Source of the DNA: G963663525 sp963663525
GTDB taxonomy: Bacteria; Myxococcota_A; SURF-8; G963663525
Length of the DNA: 64,000 nucleotides
Direction of reading: 5' to 3'
Assembly (NCBI GenBank): GCA_963663525.2
Contig: CAXXHC010000001.1
Coordinates: forward strand, 1,798,001-1,862,000
The notes beneath the pieces are model-generated. The model ran no database searches. It saw only the letters and a program-made list of their open reading frames with translations, and was not told where the DNA came from. Made by a program: the position numbers and the translations under genes. Below are positions 43,739 to 52,256 of the stretch, in pieces. Position 1 is the stretch's first letter; the number at the start of each line of letters is the position of its first letter.

Positions 43739-44820
43739 GCCGAAGGTTGGCGTTTTGGAGCATCTTGTTGATTTTATTGGCAATATCAGGAAATGCCTTT
43801 GCCGAAGGAAAGGGTAGCGCCGTGCAGGCCAAGAACACGCGGACGACTTCTTCCCTGCTGGTGCTCAGCGCCAATCTTCACGTGGCCGCCGGGTTCGATC
43901 CGGTGCCTTCCACCGGCCTTTCTCGTGAGACCGTCACGCACAATCTCGACCTTTTGGCCGAGCTTTTCAAGTCCCGGCGGGCGGATGTCATCGCCTTGCA
44001 GGAAGTCGATTTTTCGGGACAACGCACGGGCGAAGTCCACCAGGCGAAATACCTGGCCGAAAAGCTGGGAATGCACTATGCCGAGGCCGTGGCGCTCGAC
44101 ACCACCGGCTATCGGGGACCGATTCATCCCGTGCTTAAAAACCTGCGGTACGGGGTGGCGCTGCTTTCGCGGCGTCCACTTCACGACATCCGCCGGGTGA
44201 CGTTATCGGACTATCCCGACACCGACGCCAAAGGCGTGCCGAACGAGCACCGGGTGGCGCTTGTCGCCCGTCTGGGAGAACGCCCGGACGGTCCGTTGAT
44301 CTGCTCGCTGCATCTCGACGCTTTCAGCGCCGAAAGCCGTTCGAAACAGATGGGTAAGCTAGTGCAGACCTTGTTGCCGTTTTCCGTGGGACAGCCGGTG
44401 ATCGTCGCCGGGGATTTCAACGAGCCGCTTCCCCTGCTGTGGAAAGTTGACGAAAATTCCAGTGAAAACAACGAGTTGGGGTATCCGGTTCTTCCGGTGA
44501 ACGAAAAAGCGCTGGCGATGGCGGAAGACTACCAATGGTTCATTGGAGCACAAGGAATCGATCCCAGCAAAACCGCGCTGATGTGGAATCGCTGGCCCCA
44601 AAAAGGGGATTTCTTCCTGCAAGGACGAATGCCGACCTTTCCGGCGGACGATCCCGTGGCGGGACTGGATCACGTGCTCGTGCTGGGAGAAGCTCGCATT
44701 TCGCGTCTTCAACCCGTGGATTCCCGGCGCTTGTCCGACCATCGTTTCGTGGAGGCCGTCATCGACCTTTCTTCCCCGCGCTACGCCTCCGGCGGGACGA
44801 ATTTTCCCGCCGCCGATTGA
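43735..44820 (+). CDS. Exported endonuclease/exonuclease/phosphatase-family protein
   Basis: 361 aa. Signal peptide with GNAFA|EG cleavage, then the metal-dependent EEP fold: LVLSANLHVAAGF, DVIALQEVDFSGQ (metal Glu), PLICSLHLDAFS (His), PVIVAGDFNEPLPLL (Asp/Asn) and SDHRFVEAVI (Asp-His). Hydrolyses a phosphodiester or phosphomonoester (nucleic acid, lipid or inositol phosphate) outside the cytoplasm. Start ATG 43735 overlaps the upstream stop; the longer in-frame start at 43690 lies inside it and has no signal peptide. Confidence 0.88.
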   Translation: MSRRLAFWSILLILLAISGNAFAEGKGSAVQAKNTRTTSSLLVLSANLHVAAGFDPVPSTGLSRETVTHNLDLLAELFKSRRADVIALQEVDFSGQRTGEVHQAKYLAEKLGMHYAEAVALDTTGYRGPIHPVLKNLRYGVALLSRRPLHDIRRVTLSDYPDTDAKGVPNEHRVALVARLGERPDGPLICSLHLDAFSAESRSKQMGKLVQTLLPFSVGQPVIVAGDFNEPLPLLWKVDENSSENNELGYPVLPVNEKALAMAEDYQWFIGAQGIDPSKTALMWNRWPQKGDFFLQGRMPTFPADDPVAGLDHVLVLGEARISRLQPVDSRRLSDHRFVEAVIDLSSPRYASGGTNFPAAD

Positions 44821-44971
44821 CCTTCGTTCCGTTCGTTTTTCGTGAAAAACGGCCCGAACTGGAAAAACTCTCGGATGGCCTTATAATTGAAGAGATAACG
44901 ACCGTGTTCCCCCGGTGGCGGAGGATTTCTCCGAAGCGCCGCATGTGAAACGCAACTGGAGGAAATCTCAC

Positions 44972-45940
44972 GTGAAACTCGCTGTAAGCTCACCGACATC
45001 GGAAACGCTGCCCGAGCGTATCCGCATCCTTCGCGACAACGTACAGCAGGTCATCTACGGAAAGGCCGAAATCATCGACTTAGCCTTGACCACGCTGCTT
45101 GCGCGAGGGCACCTGTTGCTCGAAGACGTTCCCGGCGTCGGTAAGACCACGCTAGCTCTGGCATTGGCCAAGAGCATCGACGGGCGTTTTCGTCGCATTC
45201 AGTTCACCAACGATACCCTGCCCGCCGACATTCTGGGCGTCAGCGTGTTTTCCCGCAAAAAAGAGGAATTCACCTTCGTGCCCGGCCCGATTTTCTCTTC
45301 GGTGGTGCTGGCCGACGAAATCAACCGTGCCTCGCCCAAAACCCAATCCGCCTTGCTGGAAGCCATGACCGACCGGCGGATTTCCTACGAAAACGACGTG
45401 CACAAGCTGCCGGAGCCGTTTTTCGTCGTGGCGACCCAGAATCCCCTGGAACATCACGGCACCTTCCCGCTTCCCGAAAACCAGCTCGATCGCTTTTTGG
45501 TGCGCACGCAAATGGGATACCCGGAGCACGACGACGAGCGGGCCATTCTGGCCAAGCACGTCGAAACCCGTCTTGTGGACGAGTTGGAACCGGTGATGAC
45601 CGTACAAGACATCCTGGACGCGCAAAAAGCCGTCGAAAATGTGGCGGTGGAGGAAACATTGCTGGATTACATCGTGACGATCTCCCATGCCACCCGCGAA
45701 CATCCTCGTTTGGAACTGGGCGTTTCTCCCCGTGGAAGTCTGGCCCTCAAACGCGCCGCACAGGCGCTGGCCTACCTCGAAGGGCGGACCTTCGTGCTGC
45801 CGGACGACGTAAAGAGGCTCGCCGCTCCCGTGTTGGTGCATCGGCTGGTGCCGAAAAGCGTCGCTGGAGGAACGGGAGCGCGGCGCGAGTCCAAAGCCGT
45901 GCTGGCGGAGATCCTGGAAACCGTCCCCGTACCGGTGTGA
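44972..45940 (+). CDS. MoxR-type AAA+ ATPase
   Basis: 322 aa. Walker A EDVPGVGKTTLALAL, MoxR-specific FTNDTLPADILGV, Walker B VVLADEINRASPKTQSALLEAM, sensor FFVVATQNPLEHHGTFPLPENQLDRF, and a C-terminal helical lid. MoxR ATPases act as chaperones for the maturation or assembly of neighbouring gene products. Start GTG 44972 behind CTGGAGGA; the upstream GTG at 44915 has no ribosome site. A TATAAT at 44882-44887 with a poor -35 may be its promoter. First of a three-gene operon with DUF58 and transglutaminase proteins. Confidence 0.93.
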   Translation: MKLAVSSPTSETLPERIRILRDNVQQVIYGKAEIIDLALTTLLARGHLLLEDVPGVGKTTLALALAKSIDGRFRRIQFTNDTLPADILGVSVFSRKKEEFTFVPGPIFSSVVLADEINRASPKTQSALLEAMTDRRISYENDVHKLPEPFFVVATQNPLEHHGTFPLPENQLDRFLVRTQMGYPEHDDERAILAKHVETRLVDELEPVMTVQDILDAQKAVENVAVEETLLDYIVTISHATREHPRLELGVSPRGSLALKRAAQALAYLEGRTFVLPDDVKRLAAPVLVHRLVPKSVAGGTGARRESKAVLAEILETVPVPV

Positions 45941-45946
45941 TTCATC

Positions 45947-47041
45947 ATGCCTCGTCCCCTTCTAAGCCCGGCGCTCGAAAGCGCAATGGAACAAGACAAC
46001 TGGCCGGTGTTTCGTTATCGCCGTGAAATCCTTCAGGAATCCGGATTTCGTGGCTGGCTGAGAGTGTTGTTCGATCCTCCACGCAAGCTGTATCCCACCA
46101 AGGTGGGGTGGATTTTTTTCGGCTTTATGTCGGGTATCGTGGTTTTTGCCATCACCACCAACAACAACCTGCTTTTTATGCTGTTTTCGTCCATGCTGGC
46201 GCTGATGATCGTCTCCGGTTTGCTCAGCGAAGCCAGCCTTCGTGACGTGGCGGTAAAACGTACTTGGCCGAAAGAGATTTTCGCCGGACAGCCGTTCTTG
46301 CTCGACTACGAATTCAGCAATCGTTCCAAGAGGTTATCGGCTCTTGCCTTCGGCGTGCAGGATACGTTTCTCTTCGAGAATCTGCGTCCGCCTTTCGTGG
46401 TGCGGCTCGACCGGGGAGAGACGTTTTCCGTCTCCGCCCGTGCCGCCATCGCCCATCGGGGGGACGTTCGCCTGCCTCGCTTCGCCCTTGTTACCGAATA
46501 CCCCTTTTTATTGTTTCGAAAGGTGCGCGATCTCTATCTAAGCGACTTCGTGCTGGTATTTCCAAAACCAAACGACGTGCCGCTGACCATGGATCGTCTG
46601 CAAACTGCCGGAGGCGTTCAAAAAGAGACGCTTCCCGGCGATGGAGACACGCTGTCGTTCGTGCGGGACTATCGTCCGGGAGAACCTTCCCGGCGCATCG
46701 ACTGGCGCAAGTCGGCCAAAACTCCCAACTTAATGGCCAAGGAGTTCGAGCGCGAACAAACCCGGAGGGTACTGGTTATATTCGATCCCGAAGGCCAGAC
46801 CCGACACGAGGCCGGGTTGTCTACGGCGACCGGGATTTTACTCAAACTGGAGGAATGGGGCATCGAATACGGCCTGTGTCTTGATGCCGGACCGGTGGAA
46901 TTTGGCCGTGGAAGGCGTCATTTACGCACGTGCTTGGGGAGTCTCGCCCGCTACGGAGATCCCCAATCCGTCCGGCTTCCCGAAGGCGAGTATGTGTCGA
47001 TCCGAACGCGCGCCGACGGCTCGTTTGCAATTGGGAGGTAA
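45947..47041 (+). CDS. DUF58-domain membrane protein
   Basis: 364 aa. Two N-terminal hydrophobic segments (VGWIFFGFMSGIVVFAI and LLFMLFSSMLALMIVSGLL), a beta-sandwich-like region, then the DUF58 signature YRPGEPSRRIDWRKSAKTPNLMAKEFE (von Willebrand-like fold) and a Rossmann-like end (RVLVIFDPEGQT). It occurs with MoxR ATPases and transglutaminases, as here, where the three are thought to form an envelope-processing complex. Start ATG 45947 has a weak ribosome site; ATG 45986 is an alternative. Stop lies 2 nt before the next start. Confidence 0.88.
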   Translation: MPRPLLSPALESAMEQDNWPVFRYRREILQESGFRGWLRVLFDPPRKLYPTKVGWIFFGFMSGIVVFAITTNNNLLFMLFSSMLALMIVSGLLSEASLRDVAVKRTWPKEIFAGQPFLLDYEFSNRSKRLSALAFGVQDTFLFENLRPPFVVRLDRGETFSVSARAAIAHRGDVRLPRFALVTEYPFLLFRKVRDLYLSDFVLVFPKPNDVPLTMDRLQTAGGVQKETLPGDGDTLSFVRDYRPGEPSRRIDWRKSAKTPNLMAKEFEREQTRRVLVIFDPEGQTRHEAGLSTATGILLKLEEWGIEYGLCLDAGPVEFGRGRRHLRTCLGSLARYGDPQSVRLPEGEYVSIRTRADGSFAIGR

Positions 47042-47043
47042 AC

Positions 47044-49173
47044 GTGCAATCGGCTGACACCATCCAATCCGTTGCGCCGGGCTTGCTCGTTCCCCGCCTG
47101 GAAAAGCACTTTCGCATCACCTTCCTGGCCATCGTCAGCCTGGGATACCTGATGCTCTACATTTCCCAGCTTTACCCCCTTTGGACTCTTCCCATCGCAG
47201 TCGGTACGATCGGCTACTCCGTGAAGCACTTCCAGCGGGAAGAATCCCTTCTTTTTGACCAGAAAACCTGGACGATCCTTACCCTGTTGCTCGTGGTAGG
47301 GGCGGTTGTAGGAGTACTGGGAAAATGGCTGGATATCGCCTTGACCATCGGAGCGGTGTTTTTCATCCTGCCGCTTATCAAATTGATGATGGTCAAAAGG
47401 GACCGCGACTATTTCCAGCTATACGCCCTGGCTTTCGCGCAGATCCTGTTTTCCACGATTTTAACGCTGAAGTTGTCGTTCGGCGTGGTGTTCGTGCTGT
47501 ACCTCTGGTTGATGATGTGGGGGTTGATTCTCTTCACGTTTCGCAAATCGGTGGCGCTGTACGGACATCAGCCTGGATTCTCGGAGCGCGTCGAAAAGGC
47601 CGTGTTTCGGAAAAATTACATTGTGTTCATCGTCGGGCTGGGACTGCTGGCGGTGTTGCTGACCATCGTCATTTTCTGGGTGATTCCGCGACCGCATCGG
47701 ACGTATATGCAGTTGGGTTTCGGCATCGACAACCAACGCACCACCGGGTTTGCCGAAAACATCTCTTTGGGACAGATGGGCGACATTCAGCAGAACAACG
47801 CCCCGGCGATGCGCGTGCGTGTCAGCGGAAAACTTCCACCGCCGCCATACTACTGGAAAGGCGTGGTATTCGAGCAGTTCGACGGCAAGACCTGGCGTGA
47901 AGCCAAGCTGATCCGGACCCGGATCGATGGCCGAAAGTACTTTCAACTGGCCCGTGAAATGCCTTCCGTCGACGAGATATTCAAACAGGAATTCCTGCTC
48001 GACAAGGCCGACAGCCGTTATGTATTCCACGACCTCACACCGGTGGCCATCGAGGGGCATCTCGGCCACATCTACGTCAGTGCGTCGGGGGTATACGTCA
48101 CCGCGCGCAAACGCTGGAACGAGCATCAATACATCGTGTATTCCGCTCCGCTGGAATATGGACTGGAAACCGAGAAATCCATCGGTTTGAGCGGAGAACT
48201 CCCGGAAGGCTTGGACCCGCGCATCGGGGAGTTGGCACGTTCGCTGACGAAAGACATCGAACTGCCTTTGCAGAAAGCGATCGCACTGAGCGAACACCTG
48301 AGTCATAACTACGAGTACCGTATGGGTGGCGGCGGGGTCGTTTCCGGCGGAAGTCCGCTGGCGGATTTTCTGTTCGTGACGAAGGCCGGGCATTGCGAAT
48401 ACTTCGCCTCGGCGATGGCCGTCATGCTACGAACCTTGGAAATTCCCAGCCGGGTGGTCGGCGGTTACAACCAGGGCGAATACAACCAGATCGAGGACTA
48501 CTACCTCGTGCGACAGTCCGACGCTCACGCCTGGGTGGAAGCCCGGATTTTCGATCCCAATATGGGAGCTTTTCGCTGGGTGCGTTTCGATCCCACACCT
48601 TCCGGCGGCTCGTCGGGAGAAGATACGCTGGGTGGCTTTATCAGCCAGTATATCGACGCCTTGCGTTACCGGTGGCAACGGTACATCATCGAATATTCCG
48701 TGCGGGACCAGATGGCCGTGGCGATGAGTGCGGCGATGGCCTGGGAAAGGTACCAGCGTCAGGGCAAAGTGCCGGAAGGTGTCAAAGACGCCGCCACATG
48801 GACCGGGATGCTGGTCGCCGCCATAGTGGGAATTCTGCTGTTGATTCGGGTGGTTGCCTTTTTACGGGTGCGAAAAAGGCGCGGTGTTCGCGAAATCGAA
48901 CGCGACCGGCTGCGCTCGATCTGGAACCGTTTGACACGACGGTTTGCGAAACTTGGGCTGGAGTGGCCCGCCTCCGAACCTCCCCGAAGCTATCTCGAAC
49001 GAGCGGCCCGGCGCTTTCCCGGCGAAGCCCGCCTGATCGAAGGATTTTCGAAACATTTCAACAAAATACGGTACGAGCCTCGTCCCACCGGAGGTGGCAG
49101 CGAACTGGAGGCTCTGGAGGACCGTTTGAACGCCCTGCTGACCCGTTTGCCGAAGCGTGAAGGATCGCGCTGA
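47044..49173 (+). CDS. Transglutaminase-like membrane protein (TgpA type)
   Basis: 709 aa. N-terminal block of five to six transmembrane helices (about 20-210), an extracytoplasmic transglutaminase core with the Cys-His-Asp triad segments AGHCEYFASAMAVMLRTL, DAHAWVEARIFD and WVRFDPTPSG, another transmembrane helix near 595 (MLVAAIVGILLLIRVVAFL) and a cytoplasmic DUF4129-like tail. Pseudomonas TgpA is the best-known relative, an essential periplasmic enzyme of unclear substrate. Start GTG 47044 after GGGAGGT. Third gene of the moxR operon, consistent with the usual linkage of these families. Confidence 0.9.
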   Translation: MQSADTIQSVAPGLLVPRLEKHFRITFLAIVSLGYLMLYISQLYPLWTLPIAVGTIGYSVKHFQREESLLFDQKTWTILTLLLVVGAVVGVLGKWLDIALTIGAVFFILPLIKLMMVKRDRDYFQLYALAFAQILFSTILTLKLSFGVVFVLYLWLMMWGLILFTFRKSVALYGHQPGFSERVEKAVFRKNYIVFIVGLGLLAVLLTIVIFWVIPRPHRTYMQLGFGIDNQRTTGFAENISLGQMGDIQQNNAPAMRVRVSGKLPPPPYYWKGVVFEQFDGKTWREAKLIRTRIDGRKYFQLAREMPSVDEIFKQEFLLDKADSRYVFHDLTPVAIEGHLGHIYVSASGVYVTARKRWNEHQYIVYSAPLEYGLETEKSIGLSGELPEGLDPRIGELARSLTKDIELPLQKAIALSEHLSHNYEYRMGGGGVVSGGSPLADFLFVTKAGHCEYFASAMAVMLRTLEIPSRVVGGYNQGEYNQIEDYYLVRQSDAHAWVEARIFDPNMGAFRWVRFDPTPSGGSSGEDTLGGFISQYIDALRYRWQRYIIEYSVRDQMAVAMSAAMAWERYQRQGKVPEGVKDAATWTGMLVAAIVGILLLIRVVAFLRVRKRRGVREIERDRLRSIWNRLTRRFAKLGLEWPASEPPRSYLERAARRFPGEARLIEGFSKHFNKIRYEPRPTGGGSELEALEDRLNALLTRLPKREGSR

Positions 49174-49207
49174 CCCGAGTGCAAAATGTCGGGAAAACGG
49201 TTTGAAA

Positions 49208-49236
49208 TTGCCTTTGTCGGGCCGATTCGCTATCCT
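49208..49236 (+). promoter_or_regulatory. Predicted promoter for the 49290 lipoprotein
   Basis: TTGCCT (49208-49213), 17-bp spacer, TATCCT (49231-49236), about 54 bp upstream of the start. Confidence 0.4.
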
Positions 49237-49289
49237 CGGAACTAGTGCTGCGCGATGCGGCGAACGAGTGGATGAACGGCGAGGAAGTA

Positions 49290-51725
49290 ATGAGAATTCC
49301 TTTGTTTTTACTGTTGTTCGTGTTGGGTGTGATGGTTTTCGCGGCCTGTGAGGATAACGGCGGGGCCGGACCGGCGACGTTATCCTGCATCGACAACGAC
49401 GACTGCCCGGCGGATCGGGTGTGCGTCGAAAGTGTCTGCAAACCCTACTGCGACTCTCAGACTCCCTGCGTCGTAGGGATCTGCAATACGAACCTGCACG
49501 CCTGTGTCGATTACCTGCCGACGCCCGACGAGGACGATTCTTCACCCGAAGAAAGCGACGTTTCGGAAGAGGATGAAGAGGAAATCGAACTTCCGTGCGA
49601 AGAAGGCAGTCAGCGTTGCCCGGATAGTGAAGACGGCAGCGCCACCTATTACGAAGTCTGCCGGAACGAGCGCTGGATTCTGGACGATTTCTGTGCACCG
49701 CAGCATGTGTGCGTAGAAACCTCCGAAGGTGTGGAGTGCCGGGAGGTGGTTCCCGATGAAGACCTGGACCCCGGCGACCCGGACCAGCCGGGTGAGATCG
49801 TGGATGCGGAGTTTGTCTGCGAAGAGGAGGCACGGATCTGCGATCCGATCAACCCCGATCTCGTGTTACGCTGTTACAACAACACCTGGATCGACGACAT
49901 CATCTGCAATCCCGACATCGGTTTTTATTGCGAGGACGGCGAATGTATCCGCTCCGCCGACTATGACCCCGATATTGTCGAGCGCGAGATTCAATGCGAC
50001 GAAAACTCGCTGCGCTGCCGTCAGGATAAATCCGCCGTATTGATTCTCTGTACCGGGGGCTGGGAAGTATACGAATCCTGCTCCGATGGTTCTTTGTGCG
50101 TCGATAACCGTTGTGTCACCATCGATGGGGAAGTCGAAGAAGTGGAGCCTTGCGACTGCACGGAAGGACCTTGCTGCGAGGACGGCTGCCACTTCAAGAG
50201 TACGGACGTGGTGTGCGACAGTTTCGTCACGTATTATTGCCCGGAATCCGGGGTGTGCGGCGGGGATGTCTACGAGCGCAGGTCATTGCGGTATTGCCGT
50301 GGAAACGACGGCGAATGTTCCGGGCGCATCGAAATGGGAGACCTCGAAGTTTCCACCGACTGTGCGCCGAACCAGGTTTGCGAAATCGACGCCACGACTC
50401 GTGAAGGCTCCTGCCTGCCGAAAAGCGAATGCGCCTGCGAGTGCAAACCCGGTGACGGTCCCTGCTGTGGGGGCTGCTATTTCAAGAGTGCGGGAACCGT
50501 GTGCGAGTACGAGGCCGGGTACGAAGTCGCCTGTCACGACGCTTCGCCGGAGGTTCCGTACCTTTGCGGCGGGCATCAAGTGGAGCGCTATGGCTACCGG
50601 GTCTGCAACGGTTCCAACGCCTCGTGCAACGGGGATATCGTCTGGCCGGATACCTGGGATACGGTTGGGGTGTGTCCCGCGAACGAGCACTGCATCGCCG
50701 AACCCGATTTCGCCTGTGAGGCCGAAGTGGACGGCATCCCCGGATGTTCCTGTCGTTGCGAGACCGGCGACGGTCCCTGCTGCGATGGGTGCTCCTATCT
50801 TCCCGCCGGAACGCCTTGTCCCGGTGTTCCTGCCGATCAGGAGGAGTACGGTTGCCCCGATGGAGGACTGTGCGGCGGGGATCGGAAAAAACGCATGGGC
50901 GTGCCGACCTGTACGGGGTACGGTTCCACTTGTGAAGGGGAAACGGCCTGGGGAGATTGGGAAGCGGTCGAATCCTGTTCCAACGAACAGATTTGCACGC
51001 CGGACGCCTGCCTCGCCGACGATTTATGCGCCTGCAACTGCAACGATTCGGAAGGGCCTTGCTGCGTGAATTGTCACTGGCTCGACGCCGGAAACGTTTG
51101 CGACGAAAATTATTCCCTTCGGACTTACTGTCCCTGGGGCACCGCCAACGGTTCCGACGTGGGGTTGGAGCGCAAAATTCGTTATTGCAACGGAACGTCC
51201 AGCCTTTGTGCGGGGCGCATCGAGGAACTCGATCCGATCGTGTACGAGAATTGCGAGGAAACCGGCCCCGGTGTGGAACATTGCTCGGACGGCGAATGCA
51301 TCAACGTCTATCCCTGTTCCAACCACGACGACTGCGACTCCGACGAATACTGCCGTCAAGGCGATTGCCGCACGCATCGCCATCCCTGCAATGACGATGG
51401 AGATTGTCCCGGCGACATGTTCTGCAACACCCTATATGGAGAATGCCTGCCGCTGGTGGAGACCTGCGAGGTCGAGTCCGACTGCCACGGTCACCCCGAC
51501 GGTGCGAAGTGCGACACCGACATGCATTTCTGTTACGGTGACCAGTGCAACCCGGAGCGAAACAACTGCCGTCCCGGTCTGACCTGTGCCTACCGGGAGC
51601 AGATTACCCTTTCGGGGACGATTCGCGGTTATTATTGCGGGGCTTGCACGAGCCACACGCAATGCAGTCCCGGTCAGAGTTGCCGTTCCTTCTGGTTTGC
51701 CGACGATTTCTGCATGGGTGAGTAG
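49290..51725 (+). CDS. Large Cys-rich lipoprotein
   Basis: 811 aa. Signal peptide and lipobox (VFAACEDNG), acidic Glu/Asp linkers (about 75-100 and 160-180). The body contains four long (about 95-110 residue) repeat units, each with a CxCE/CxCN-x-n-GPCCxxCxF/YxxAGxxC start and a GGxxxER/RKxxxRxCNGxxxxCxGxIE end, for example around residues 285, 380, 480 and 585, followed by short C-x4-DC modules. The number of repeats is counted by eye. Probably disulfide-rich and cell-surface exposed. Start ATG 49290 with GGCGAGGAAG upstream; the longer frame from 49245 lacks a signal peptide start. Ligand unknown. Confidence 0.85.
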   Translation: MRIPLFLLLFVLGVMVFAACEDNGGAGPATLSCIDNDDCPADRVCVESVCKPYCDSQTPCVVGICNTNLHACVDYLPTPDEDDSSPEESDVSEEDEEEIELPCEEGSQRCPDSEDGSATYYEVCRNERWILDDFCAPQHVCVETSEGVECREVVPDEDLDPGDPDQPGEIVDAEFVCEEEARICDPINPDLVLRCYNNTWIDDIICNPDIGFYCEDGECIRSADYDPDIVEREIQCDENSLRCRQDKSAVLILCTGGWEVYESCSDGSLCVDNRCVTIDGEVEEVEPCDCTEGPCCEDGCHFKSTDVVCDSFVTYYCPESGVCGGDVYERRSLRYCRGNDGECSGRIEMGDLEVSTDCAPNQVCEIDATTREGSCLPKSECACECKPGDGPCCGGCYFKSAGTVCEYEAGYEVACHDASPEVPYLCGGHQVERYGYRVCNGSNASCNGDIVWPDTWDTVGVCPANEHCIAEPDFACEAEVDGIPGCSCRCETGDGPCCDGCSYLPAGTPCPGVPADQEEYGCPDGGLCGGDRKKRMGVPTCTGYGSTCEGETAWGDWEAVESCSNEQICTPDACLADDLCACNCNDSEGPCCVNCHWLDAGNVCDENYSLRTYCPWGTANGSDVGLERKIRYCNGTSSLCAGRIEELDPIVYENCEETGPGVEHCSDGECINVYPCSNHDDCDSDEYCRQGDCRTHRHPCNDDGDCPGDMFCNTLYGECLPLVETCEVESDCHGHPDGAKCDTDMHFCYGDQCNPERNNCRPGLTCAYREQITLSGTIRGYYCGACTSHTQCSPGQSCRSFWFADDFCMGE

Positions 51726-51800
51726 CCGCCTTGTTTTGTGGGTTCTTTTAATAACCCGGTACCTAAAACATGACCGATGTCTACCGAGCAAAATCACCTA

Positions 51801-51886
51801 CGCTCATCCCGAGTAGGCGACGTAAGTCGCCGTATCGAGGGACCCATCGATACGATTTCGCTTCGCGAAATCACTCAGGGTGAGCG
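51801..51886. repeat. REP-like palindrome
   Basis: Outer arms CGCTCATCCCGAGT / ACTCAGGGTGAGCG (51801-51814 and 51873-51886, pairing imperfectly) enclose nested inverted pieces (GTATCGA/TCGATAC and TTTCGC/GCGAAA). Similar ACTCAGGGTGAGCG palindromes are common dispersed repeats in other bacteria. It lies within the 531-bp gap 51726-52256, the rest of which is AT-rich and holds only the 52257 promoter. Confidence 0.7.
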
Positions 51887-52127
51887 ATGAGAAACATTAG
51901 GCTTTAATAAGTGCGAATCAGGGCCTTTCGTGTGTCTTGAGATGGGAAAAATCATCCTCAACGCTCCAAATATGCACTAATATAATAAGGTATGTGTCGT
52001 TCGGCGGTCCGCGAATGGCGACCGTCGGACGAAAACGGGAGAAAATGGGCTTGATTTCGAGCTTTTTCACCCGATTGTATAAGAAAGGTTGCGGTTTTTA
52101 CGACCGTGTGAAAAAGTGTTAAGACTC

Positions 52128-52157
52128 TTGCCGCCGGAGTCACACCTATGATATACT
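52128..52157 (+). promoter_or_regulatory. Predicted promoter for the 52257 hydrolase
   Basis: TTGCCG (52128-52133), an 18-bp spacer, TATACT (52152-52157); a perfect TATAAT at 52161-52166 is an overlapping alternative -10. The leader to the ATG is about 95 nt. Confidence 0.45.
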
Positions 52158-52256
52158 CTATATAATTCTGGCGAAGCAGGCGTAGTTGAAGGAAAGGATT
52201 TTCTGGGAAACGAACCGGCATCGACCGTCCGGCGGCGAAAGGAAACGGAACGTCCC

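Noticed and set aside
51937..52122. 61-aa frame upstream of the 52257 hydrolase
   Set aside because: Lies in an AT-rich promoter region with no ribosome site; basic low-complexity content.
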